Positions 11,280 to 23,400 of a DNA stretch of 64,000 nucleotides are shown piece after piece. Under the pieces are notes generated by a model. It did no database searches. It was not told the DNA's origin and saw nothing but the letters and a program-made list of their open reading frames with translations. Source of the stretch: Polytrichum commune. Lineage: Eukaryota > Streptophyta > Polytrichopsida > Polytrichales > Polytrichaceae. Made by a program: the position numbers and the translations under genes. The stretch covers positions 7,380,501-7,444,500 of the forward strand of contig OX485808.1 of the NCBI GenBank assembly GCA_950295325.1. The letters run 5' to 3'. The stretch's first letter is position 1. Every line of letters begins with the position of its first letter.

Positions 11280-13920
11280 GTACAACTCAACTACCTTCAC
11301 TTGTTCCAAGGGCTGACCGTATCGTAGTGACTTAGAGTGTCATCCATATTAAGATGACTAAACTACCTAACCTCTTTGTCATTTGTTGTTATTTATTGTT
11401 GGTTGTTTTCCTTTATTATATTGGTAGGTATCTTCATTCTTCTTTTAAAAGCTCCTCTATCTTGTATTCATCATGATGGACTTTTAAGTTATAACTTAAA
11501 AGTCATCTTTTGTTGCAATGAACTCCTTTCTTGGTGACATCTCTTCAAGTAGTCTCGTTCGACCAAGTGTTGCTTCCAATCTATTAATTTGATTGTTTGT
11601 AACTTTCTTCTTGTGTTGAGCTTCTTCATGTGCTGCAACTATCTCTCTAAGCTCAAGTGTTACTTTCTAACATTGATCTAGATCTTGTTCACTTCTCTTC
11701 GTGCGTTGTAGTGTTGTAACTTCTTCATGTGTCGTTGTTGTCTTTTTAAGCTTAAGTGTTACTTCCTAATTTTGATCTAGATCTTGTTCACTTTTCTTCG
11801 TGTGTTGTAGTGTTGTAACTTCTTCATGTGCTACAATTGTCTCCTCTCCTTCTCAAGTAACTGGTTAACTTTTTCTTCCAATAGCTAAGTATCTTGAAGT
11901 AGCCCAGTGATACAAATATCCAAGTAACCCTCTCTTACAAGTTAACCAAGTGACCAAGTAGCCAAATACCTCTTCTATAAGTAACAAAGTAACAAGTTAA
12001 CTCTTCTTCCAAATTGATAAGTAGCCAAGTAACCAAGTAACCAGGTTAACTCTTCTTCCAAATCGGTAAGTAGCGAAGTAATCCAAGTAACCAAGTAACA
12101 TTTCTTCTTGATGACAACTAGATAAGTGTCCAAATAACTAAGTAACAAGTTAACTCTTCTTCCAAATCGGTAAGTAGCCAGGTAACCAAGTTGCTAAGTA
12201 ACCAAGAACCTTTTGTTCCAAAAAGATTTCGCTCTCAAATAAATAATCTCCTTCTCATATCAATGACATTTGGAACTACAACTATATGTGGGTTAGTCTA
12301 TTTTAAATATAGTCCCAATAGTTGTATTACAATATCTATTATAATTGGATTAGATCCTACTTTTAGTGCAGCTGCTTAATGTATGTTAGTTCAACTATAA
12401 ATAGTTTCACTTTATTTTTAATTTGGTCATTGCATCTCTGTTCTAGCTAATAATCTATAATTAGGGCAGCTTCTTAATGTATGATAGTTTGGATATAAAT
12501 AGCCTCAATATATTTATAGTGTAGTCATTGTATCTCAATTCCAGTTATAAATAGATTACAGTCTATTGTTAGTGCAACTCTGAACTCTAAGGAAGTTCAG
12601 CTATAACAACCACCTTCTATTTTTAGAACATAAGTAATATAATATACCACTTTGCCAATATAATTGTATACTCAATTTCATCATAACAAAGATCACATCA
12701 TAACAACTTATATATTCATACCACTTGTTGTAATTAATTTCCTTAAGCAATCAATCACAATTATAAAATATAAATAATGTAGGTTCAAGAATCACTATAA
12801 TAAAGAGAATGATAGCAGAATGAAAAATAAATATACAAGGAATTAATATGAGTTGGTTCATGTTAGAAACTTGTTAACTCTTAGTCTCATAGCAATCATT
12901 GACTTAGGAAGATACATGTTCAATTATCAATGTCTTTATATGCAATCTCGTACATTCCCATTCCAATATTCTTTAATTTTCTCTTCCTCTCAATGATGTC
13001 CTTAATGTCTTTAAAGTATTCAACTCCACTCCCCAACTTTGAAATGCAACTATTCTCACCTCATGTGAGTTTCTACAATCTCTCATTTACACAATTGGCT
13101 TTTAACACTCACAATTCTCTCATCACACATATGACTCTATGAGTCACTCCTTACACAATTGCCTTTCAGCTCTTACGGTTTTCTCACTTCTTGTAAGTCC
13201 CATTTAATTCTCTCAATCATACTCAATTTCAAACTCATCTGGCTATCTCACCTCATGTGAGTTCCTATGCATGACACTCATCAACTCTCTCAAACACAAT
13301 CTTGATGATGTCTATGCTATCAATTACTTTGCCTTGACCTTGAATAACTAAGAAGGTTTGAGCTTGAAGCTCTTGTATTCTAAAATGGTATAGATACAAA
13401 GGACCTAGCTCTTGTGTAGCTTATCGTCATGAATAAGGTATGCTAACGCTAATCCTAACTCTATATATAGTAAAAGATGGTGCCTATCATGTATCAACAT
13501 TCTTACTTTGCCAAATCTTCTTTTCTCCTAAGAATTTTGAAAGATGCCTACCTAAATTTTGAAAAGGTGTCCATATTCTCATCTTCAAAATGTGGTATGT
13601 TGTTTGTTTTAAAACCTATCCGTGCATCTAGGTTTGGAGTAGTTCTGAAAATACTCGAAGAAGTAGTTTCTTGGCCTTCATTGCCTTCCTCTTCCTATTC
13701 CTAGGTGGCTTATGAATTGTCTAAGTGGCATAATTTGACTAAGTCAAGTTTGAGTATTACTAATTTTTAGAATGGTTTTACTACTAAAATTTTGGTGATT
13801 TGTAGGTAGGTAACTAGCTAATGTAAAGAGCCCCACTTAGCATTAATTAATGAGTTACTAATTGATGGCTACTAGTGTAATGGCTTACTAATGGTTCACT
13901 CAATGGGTGGCTACTAGTAT
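11280..13920 (-). repeat. Right arm of a giant imperfect palindrome
   Basis: Inverted partner of 7960-10810. The (CCAAGTAA)-type tract at 11870-12215 pairs with the TTACTTGG tract of the left arm. An extra segment of about 150 bp (about 12400-12530) lacks a partner. Short open frames here have no recognisable domains. Arm divergence says that the structure is old or that the arms are no longer being homogenised. Confidence 0.85.
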
Positions 13921-14238
13921 AATGCCCTCATTAATTATCTCCGGTTCCATTTAGAGGCTCCATAACCTTCTTTGCCTAGAAATACCCTCGGGATATCCGT
14001 CGTGGGCTTCGTTTAAGGCCTAGTTGATACCCTTGGGTACTAGGTCACAATTGTTTGTTTAAAAGGGGAATCCCAGGTGATATCCTCAGGATACCCGGCC
14101 TGTATGTGAGACTTAATACTTAGCCCCTTCCCTAGTGCCAGTGCTCACCTCCTGTCGAACCTGCATTCTATCTCTCTCGTAGTCAGTCCTCTCGCTGAAT
14201 TCTCTTATCACTTGTGTTGTTTCTCCAATCTTCGTTCC

Positions 14239-14620
14239 GGCCCTTGAGCCAATGCTATTACTTTCCTCGACTTCAGATATCCATTATGGCTCTTGAGCCA
14301 ACGTTGTTACCTTCGCCGACTTCAAATCTCCATTCTAGCTCCTCGAGCTATGTTGGTTCTTCATACCGACTTCAAATTTCCATTATGGCTCCTCGAGCTA
14401 CGTTGGTTCTTCACACCAACTTTAGAACTCCGTTTTGGTTCCTTGAGCTAATACTAGTTGTTTGATTATCTTTGTTGTCTCCTGATCTTCGTTCACGATT
14501 AGTTTTTTGTTCCCTTCGGTAAATCCTGATCTTTGTTTTGGCCCTCGAGCCAATGTTGTTACCATTGCTGACTTTGGATCTCCATTCTGGCCCCTCAAGC
14601 TAATGTTGGCCTTGCCCTAG
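14239..14620. repeat. 49-50 bp tandem repeat
   Basis: Units begin with GGCTCCTCGAGCTA-like text and contain GTTGTTACC or GTTGGTTCTTC, then CGACTTCAAATCTCCATT. Starts fall near 14239, 14288, 14337, 14387 and 14437, with two more diverged units near 14540 and 14590. The short open frame across it is a product of the repeat. Confidence 0.82.
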
Positions 14621-14629
14621 TCCTTTTTC

Positions 14630-16690
14630 CACTTGTGGATGGCCTATTCTGATTTCTAATATCTAATATTGTGTTAATGTTGACCCTATCATTGCTTTAC
14701 TACCGATGTCTAACCTTGCTTCTATGCTGATCTTTATTTTGGTTAACCCCCATAATGTTGATTTTCTAATATTACTTGATACTAACTTCTTAATATTGAT
14801 TTCTAACTTTTATGTTGTTGATTCTACTACTACAACTCACTCAATGCTTATATCTAACTTCTAACCTTACTACTCTTTGTGGCATTATTCTTTAATTTCC
14901 CTCTCCCCAAATTCATCCACTTGAAGGCCTCTGGATTGGTATAAACATATATATGTATGGTTTCACCTTTTTCCTCTATCTATGCCTACAAGCATAATGT
15001 TACTCATATTCCAAGGTGTGCCTTTGATTATTTAGTTCCAAAAATCTACCATTGTAAAGCATTTGGGCTCACTGAATTTTCTAGATACTTTGTAAATACT
15101 CTCACAATTCCACAAGTATAGGGTACAAGTGCTCTTATTGCCATATTGTTTTTTCTGCTCATTGCTCACATGTCACCACTCACAGGATAGCATTCCCCAA
15201 CGCAAGATTGGAGCCCACTAGAATGTCTTCTTATTTGGCGATGTGTCAAAGAGGGTAAGACAATGTTACCATATAGGGAGGCCAAACCTTGCAAACGAAC
15301 ACCCATGGAGAATGTGAGGATATTATAAAAGACATATTAGGCTCACACAATATTAGGACTGTCTACAGGTAGCAGATGTTGGTGGATCATTTCGCCACCA
15401 ATATGGAACTTGCATAGGCTATTGGACGCGTATTTGTCTACTTTGACAAACCTTCATCAAGATAGCCCCCTACTTTGAGGCATGGTTTTTGGCCACAAAG
15501 TCGTGTGGATGTTCCTGCTTCGGAGGCTAGGGTGTTGGGATTTGGGAGGTTTGTGAGGAGTTCGATGAGGATGACCATTATGTTGAGCCAGTTAGCAACC
15601 GTCCCCCATTCTCTTTCTGTTTGCACTAGATTATCATGAAGGTTATATGCTCATTTTGCGTCTTGGAAATGAGACATATACTAAATTGGTTTGGGTGGCA
15701 AGAGTTTTATCCCAACCAAGTTTGTACCTTCTAGTCTTCATTTTCAACATATTTAGGTGGAGTACTACCAATGAACAACATGGAATAAAAATGTGATTCG
15801 TCATTACACATGTTGGATTAAATCATAATTTTGATTGGAGGGTGGATTTTGAGCATGGTCCAACTTGGATAGACCCATATTTCATATTTATAGCATGGAA
15901 ACCATGCAAAAATCACAGTGGGTCACCATCCATCCTCAAAAGTACTAAAGGCAACTTCGCTCGCAATGAGAACTTGGTAGAAGTTAAATTGTTTGGTTGT
16001 GAACAACTACCAATGATATCCAATATTTTTGTACTTGATATGATATTTTATTAGCTTATTTGATATTACAATAGACTACTAGTATGTCTATGTGCATTAT
16101 GGATTCAATATAATTGGGCTAGACTTTAAGATTACTTACAAATCCTACTATGTTTGAGTTTGGATGAATATCTATATGTAATATCCAATAAATATAATGT
16201 TTAAGTTATTTAGTTATGGGACAAAACTCCTATATTGAAATTAATATGCATTTATTACACTTTAATTTTGTAGGCTAGAGGATTTAGGGTTACTCTATAT
16301 GTTAAAAATAAAATATATTCCTTGAACATTAAATGAAGTAGGTTTTAAGTGCTCTACCCAATATGCTTATATTGGCCAATCATTAACTTCAAGATTGGGA
16401 TATATATTTCTGGCCGATATGTTGTAGCCTCTACTTAGGCTGACTTCATGTTGTTGTCATCCATATATTATTTTCACACAATGGATAATCTCAAATAACC
16501 TAATATAGTGTTAGATATACATGTCAAAGTTATAACATCGCATAATTCCAAATAGTAAGTGACATAATACAATACTTAGTGTACTAATTTCTTTCCCATT
16601 ACTACTTTCCACAATTCTCACTATCTCAAAGTCCTCAAAGTAGTTTTAAACAAAAAAATAACCTAATTTTAAAGATTAACATTTCTTGGC
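14630..16690. other. Intergenic, no gene seen
   Basis: AT-rich, many stops. Open stretches at 15438-15626 (minus) and 15842-16054 (plus) have no domain I recognise. This is the region downstream of the receptor gene; no terminator or poly(A) signal could be chosen with confidence. Confidence 0.45.
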
Positions 16691-16699
16691 CAAATGATT

Positions 16700-17448
16700 G
16701 GATGACAACTTTTCAGTATCATTTTAAAAGATGTACATTTGACAAACTGGGTCCCTCCAACCCTAAAGATTGGTTACTCCAAGAGGAAACTCCTCCAAAA
16801 CCTCACATTCCGACATGCACAAAATTTTGAGTTTGTCCAAGTTCCCAAAACTTTCAAGTTTGCATTTGATTGACGTACATCTATCCAAATTGACTTCCTC
16901 CAACGTTAAGAGGTTGGTTACTCCAAGAGGAAACTCCTCCAAAGCCTCACATGTGTACATGCGCAGTATATTGAGTTTTTACAAGTTGCCAAAGCTTTAC
17001 GGTATCTTTTCCAAAAATGTACATTATGAGAACTCAAGTTCCTCCAATCCAAAAAGGTTGCTTACCTAAGAGGCAACTCCTCCATAACCTCACATCCCCA
17101 CATGCTCAAAACTTTGACTCTCTAAAAATTACCAAAGCTTTCAAGTATTTGTTCTAAAGACGGACATCTTGTAAAATCAACTTCTTCCAATGCTAAGAGG
17201 TTGCTTCCTCCAACAGGATACTCCTCCAAAGCCTCACATTCCGCCATGCTAATTTTTTTGAGTTTCTCCAAGTTCTCAAAACTTTCAGGCATCCGTTTTA
17301 AAGACGTACATCTATCAAGGCGGAGTTCCTCCAATGCTAACATGTTCCTTACTCCAAGAGGAAACTCCTCTAAAGCCTCACATCCCCACATGCGTGGTAC
17401 TTTGAATTTCTGCAGGTTGCCAAGGCTTTCTGAAATAATTTTCAATGA
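16700..17448 (-). pseudogene. Decayed continuation of the LRR array beyond the stop codon
   Basis: Directly after the stop at 17449-17451 the same reading frame continues with recognisable LRR sequence. The conserved block carrying EALEEFPLGV-like residues recurs on the same 144-bp period near 17362, 17218, 17074, 16930 and 16786, which makes about five more dyads. The stretch is interrupted by further stops, for example TAG near 17122 where the consensus has a glutamine codon, and TAA near 17065. It is more diverged than the array upstream, as expected of sequence no longer translated. It could serve as 3' UTR of the receptor gene. Homology is clear; the order of events is inferred. Confidence 0.8.
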
Positions 17449-20400
17449 CTAACATCTTGCAAAATTGAGTTCCTCCAATGCTAAGAGGTTGCTTACTCCA
17501 ACAGGAAACTCCTCCAAAGCCTCACATTCCGCCATCCTCAAAATTTTAAGCTTCTGCAAATTCCCAAAACTTTCAGGTATCCATTTTAAAGATGTACACT
17601 TATCAAAACGGAGTTCCTCCAACTCTAAGAGGTTGCTAACTCCAATAGGAAACTCCTCCAAAGCCTCACATTCCCACATGCGTAGTATTTTGAGTTTCTG
17701 CAAGTTGCCAAGGCGTTCAGAAATCATTTTCAATGACCGACATCCTGCAAAATTGAGTTCCTCCAACGCTAAGAGGTTGCTTACTCCAACAGGAAACTCC
17801 TCCAAAGCGCCACATTCCGCCATCCTTAAAATTTTGAGTTTCTCCAAGTTCCCAAAACTTTCAGGTATCCGTTTTAAAGATGTACACTTATCAAAACGGA
17901 GTTCCTCCAACGCTAAGAGGTTCCCTACTCCAATAGGAAACTCCTCCAAAGCCTCACAATCCCACATGCGTAGTATTTTGAGTTTCTGCAAATTGCCAAG
18001 GCGTTCAGAAACCATTTTCAATGACCGACATCCTGCAAAACTCAGTTCCTCCAACGCTAAGAGGTTGCTTACTCCAACAGGAAACTCCTCCAAAGCGCCA
18101 CATTCCGCCATCCTTAAAATTTTGAGTTTCTCCAAGTTCCCAAAACTTTCAGGTATCCGTTTTAAAGATGTACACTTATCAAAACGGAGTTCCTCCAACG
18201 CTAAGAGGTTGCCTACTCCAATAGGAAACTCCTCCAAAGCCTCACATCCCCACATGCGCAGTATTTTGAGTTTTTGCAAGTTGCCAAGGGATTCTAAAAT
18301 CATTTTCAATGACCGACATCCTGCAAAATTGAGTTCCTTCAACGCTAAGAGGTTGCCTACTCCAATAGGAAACTCCTCCAAAGCCTCACATCCCCACATG
18401 CTCAGTATTTTGAGTTTCTCCAAGTTCCCAAAACTTTCAGGCATCCGTTTTAAAGATGTACATCTATCAAAATCAAGTTCCTCCAACGCTAAGAGGTTGC
18501 CTACTCCAATAGGAAACTCCTCCAAAGCCTCACATCCCCACATGCGCAGTATTTTGAGTTTTTGCAAGTTGCCAAGGGATTCTAAAATCATTTTCAATGA
18601 CCGACATCCTGCAAAATTGAGTTCCTTCAACGCTAAGAGGTTGCCTACTCCAATAGGAAACTCCTCCAAAGCCTCACATCCCCACATGCTCAGTATTTTG
18701 AGTTTCTCCAAGTTCCCAAAACTTTCAGGCATCCGTTTTAAAGATGTACATCTATCAAAATCAAGTTCCTCCAACGCTAAGAGGTTGCCTACTCCAATAG
18801 GAAACTCCTCCAAAGCCTCACATCCCCACATGCGCAGTATTTTGAGTTTTTGCAAGTTGCCAAGGGATTCTAAAATCATTTTCAATGACCGACATCCTGC
18901 AAAATTGAGTTCCTTCAACGCTAAGAGGTTGCCTACTCCAATAGGAAACTCCTCCAAAGCCTCACATCCCCACATGCTCAGTATTTTGAGTTTCTCCAAG
19001 TTCCCAAAACTTTCAGGTATCCGTTTTAAAGATGTACACTTATCAAAACGGAGTTCCTCCAACGCTAAGAGGTTGCTAACTCCAATAGGAAACTCCTCCA
19101 AAGCCTCACAATCCCACATGCGTAGCATTTTGAGTTTCTGCAAGTTGCCAAGGCGTTCAGAAACCATTTTCAATGACCGACATCCTGCAAAATTGAGTTC
19201 CTCCAACGCTAAGAGGTTGCTTACTCCAACAGGAAACTCCTCCAAAGCGCCACATTCCGCCATCCTTAAAATTTTGAGTTTCTCCAAGTTCCCAAAACTT
19301 TCAGGTATCCGTTTTAAAGATGTACACTTATCAAAACGGAGTTCCTCCAACGCTAAGAGGTTCCCTACTCCAATAGGAAACTCCTCCAAAGCCTCACATC
19401 CCCACATGCGCAGTATTTTGAGTTTTTGCAAGTTGCCAAGGCTTTCTAAAATCATTTTCAATGACCGACATCTTGCAAAATTGAGTTTCTCCAATGCTAG
19501 GAGGTTGCTTACTCCAACAGGAAACTCCTCCAAAGCCTCACATCCCGACATGCTCAGTATTTTGAGTTTCTGCAAGTTCTCAAAACTTTCAGGTATTCGT
19601 TTCAAAGACGTAGAACTATCAAAATGGAGTTCCTCCAATGCTAACATGTTGCTTACTCCAAGAGGAAACTCCTCCAAAGCCTCACATTCCCACATGCGTA
19701 GTATTTTGAGATTCTGCAAGTTGCCAAGGCGTTCTGAAATCATTTTCAATGACCGACATCCTGCAAAATTGAGTTCCTCCAACGCTAAGAGGTTGCCTAC
19801 TCCAATAGGAAACTCCTCCAAAGCCTCACATCCCCACATGCTCAGTATTTTGAGTTTCTCCAAGTTCCCAAAACTTTCAGGCATCCGTTTTAAAGATGTA
19901 CATCTATCAAAATCAAGTTCCTCCAACGCTAAGAGGTTGCCTACTCCAATAGGAAACTCCTCCAAAGCCTCACATCCCCACATGTGTAGTATTTTGAGTT
20001 TTTGCAAGTTGCCAAGGCTTTCTAAAATCATTTTCAATGACCGACATCTTGCAAAATTGAGTTCCTCCAATGCTAGGAGGTTGCTTACTCCAACAGGAAA
20101 CTCCTCCAAAGCCTCACATCCCGACATGCTCAGTATTTTGAGTTTCTGCAAGTTCTCAAAACTTTCAGGTATTCGTTTCAAAGACGTAGAACTATCAAAA
20201 TGGAGTTCCTCCAATGCTAACATGTTGCTTACTCCAAGAGGAAACTCCTCCAAAGCCTCACATTCCCACATGCGTAGTATTTTGAGATTCTGCAAGTTGC
20301 CAAGGCGTTCTGAAATCATTTTCAATGACCGACATCCTGCAAAATTGAGTTCCTCCAACGCTAAGAGGTTCCAAACTCCAACAGGAAACTCCTCCAAAGC

Positions 20401-23400
20401 CTCACATTCCACCATCCTCAAAATTTTGAGTTTCTGCAAGTTCTCAAAACTTTCAGGTATTCTTTTTAAAGACGTACATCTATCAAAATGGAGTTCCTCC
20501 AACGCTAAGAGGTTGCTTACTCCAAGAGGAAACTCTGCTAGAGCCTTACATTCCGACATGCTCAAAATTTTGAGTTTCTTCATGTTCCCAAAACTTTCAG
20601 GGATCCATTTTAAAGATGTGCATCTATCAAAATCAAGTTCCTCCAACGCTAAGAGGTTGCTTAGTCCAACATGAAACTCCTCCAAAGCCTCACATCCCCA
20701 CATGCGCAATATTTTGAGTTTTTGCAAGTTATCAAAGTTTTCCGATATCCTTTTTAAAGACGTACATCTATCAAAATGGAGTTCCTCCAACGCTAACATG
20801 TTGCTTACTCCAAGAGGAAACTCCTCCAAAGCCTTACATTGCGACATTCTCAAAATTTTGAGTTTCTTCAAGTTCCCAAAACTTTCAGGTATCCATTTTA
20901 AAGATGTACATTTATCAAAATCAAGTTCCTCCAATGCTAAGAGGTTGCCTACTCCAATAGGAAACTCTTCCAAAGCCTCACATCCCCACATGCGTAGTAT
21001 TTTGAGTTTATGCAAGTTATCAAAGCTTTCCGGTATCCTTTTTAAGGATATACATTCCGAGAAATTGAGTTCCTCCAACGCTAAGAGGTTGCTTACTCCA
21101 ACAGGAAACTCCTCCAAAGCCTTACATTTGTGCATGCGCAATATTGTGAGTTTGGTTAAGCCTCCAAACCCTTCCGATATTGTTTTCAAAGACCGACATG
21201 TTGAGAAATGTAATCTTGCCAAGGCTGAGAGGTTGGTAAATCGAATGGAAGAGCCCATGAGATCGTCACAGGAGATGAAAGACAAGCTTTGTAATGTGGC
21301 AAATTTATCAACTCCAATGAGGAACTTATCTATTTCTTTACAATTAAATAATGATAATTCCCGTATCGACATCATATTCAAGTATTCACAATAAGTTGAT
21401 CCCAAAAAATTGCCATTGGATATTGCAAGGCACCGTAAATTTTGGAGATTTTCTAGGGTATTTTTGAAAAATTTCCCAATGAAATGGTTTGTCACCCTTT
21501 CAGAGTCAACATGTTGGGTTGAAAAATGGATGTTCAACCATCTAAGATTGGGTGATTTTTTGACAATATGAAGAAGTAGGTCAATATTGTCACAATATCG
21601 GACATTGAGTAGGCGGAGCTTCTCCATCACTTTCATTTTCACATCTCCTTCGTACATTGATTTGTTTTCCAAATTTTTAATGGATAGACCTTGGAGAAGT
21701 TCTATGCCCTACGTACACAACAAAGCACGTGAATTTGAATTGTTTCTCATCTAGGATACAATGGATTTACAAATATTGACATATATGACTTGTGCAAATT
21801 AATAGAATTTGTGAAGAAACGAATGGTACAACAACCTTTACAAAAGACAAACTACATACCTTTTGTTTATAATGATTGGCGAATGCAAGGTAACTTAAAT
21901 TTAGAATTCGAGTCCCCGCAAAATCATTTTCCACAATCATACGGCCCATATCACGCAATTGATCGTGAACATAAAAAAAATCCCAATCATTCACTTTCAA
22001 CAATGATTTTTCTTGAAGTCTTTCCAAGACTTTTTTAGCATCCTCAAGGTCTTTGTCATCCAACATTCTAAGATATGACTCTTTTGTTGGATAGACATCA
22101 TCAAGATATTCATCTTTACAAAAGAAACATGCTATGTCTAGAAACATGTTTTTTTCTTCATCAGTGAGCTCATCAAAGCTTATCCTCAGTGTCTTCCAAA
22201 TCTTCTCATCTAAAACTCCATCATGTCTTGCCCTCAACAACCTATGCAATGTTCGCTCCCATATTCTTAGTCGTTTCTCCCCTTGCATGCATGTGCCCAT
22301 CACCTTCAAACTTAAAGGAAGTCCACAACATGCATCCACAATCTTCTCAATCACATGTTTTAAATGAGGTAAACATGACTGGTTGGTCCCAAAGGCATGC
22401 ATTGAAAATAGCTCCATAGGTTGGTTCCCATTGAGGGTGTGCATGTCTACTTTACCAGCCATGGGTACATGTTGTTCCAAAGAGTTCCAATCACGAGAAC
22501 TTGCAATCAACCTACTGCCATTGACATCTTTGAACGTACCATCATTCAATAGTTGTTGTAGCTGACTTTGTTTGCTCACATTGTCCACCACAATAAGAAT
22601 TGTTTTTGTTTTTTGAAGATCTTCCAAAATCTTTTGTGTATTTGTCAATGTTTCTACTCGAGGAGGTGAGTATTGCATACCTTTGGACTTGTGCTTTACT
22701 TGAAATGTACAAATTTCATCCTTCAAGTTCATTACAAAACATGTTGCGTCAAATTCCTTAGAGATTTGGTCACTCAAAGCCTTAGCCAACGTCGACTTGC
22801 CAATTCCGCCCATGCCAACAAGTCCTAGACAATGGACACTTTGAAGTTGCCTTTCCAATTGGAAAACTTTGTCTTGGACTCCGATCAATTTAGAAAATTC
22901 CTTCATGTTGTCATCGTTGTTAACCTACAAAATTTCCAACTTCTCAAAAGTGAGTGTTGAACACATGATAGAGTTGCACTCTCCTCAATTATCCCAAATA
23001 AAATTGAAATCTTTTAACTTTCATTCATAAATTCAACCACACATTTACCTTCATGGACAATAGACTTGATGATGATCCATTAGAGACCTTTCGGGAGCTT
23101 GGAAATAAGCTTGGACTATTAAAATGTTCAAATTTGAGTACGGACCATAAGCATTGGATCCATGTGACCAAAACATAGTAGAAGCATGATAAAAAAACTT
23201 TCCATAACGAGATACCTATATCATTTGTAACTCCATTCATGACCACACCCTTGAGCATTACGCTTTTCAAACTTGTGAGTCTGTTGTGAATACCAAGAAA
23301 CGTTGGTCTCTTCGAAGGATCCCGTGACCAACAATCATACACTATTGATCTTAATTCCTCTGAATAGATTTCAGGTAGCTTTGGTCTCCTAGGACCTTGT

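Noticed and set aside
9745..12215. Possible CRISPR-like or satellite array from regularly recurring ACTTGG words
   Set aside because: No constant repeat/spacer structure; it is a degenerate tandem tract inside palindrome arms in a eukaryotic genome.
17465..20674. A 1069-residue open frame on the plus strand, with a further 230-residue frame at 20702-21394
   Set aside because: It is the exact antisense of the LRR-coding array. Because the 144-bp unit lacks stops in that frame, repetition keeps the frame open. The protein is a low-complexity Ser/Lys repeat with no domain.
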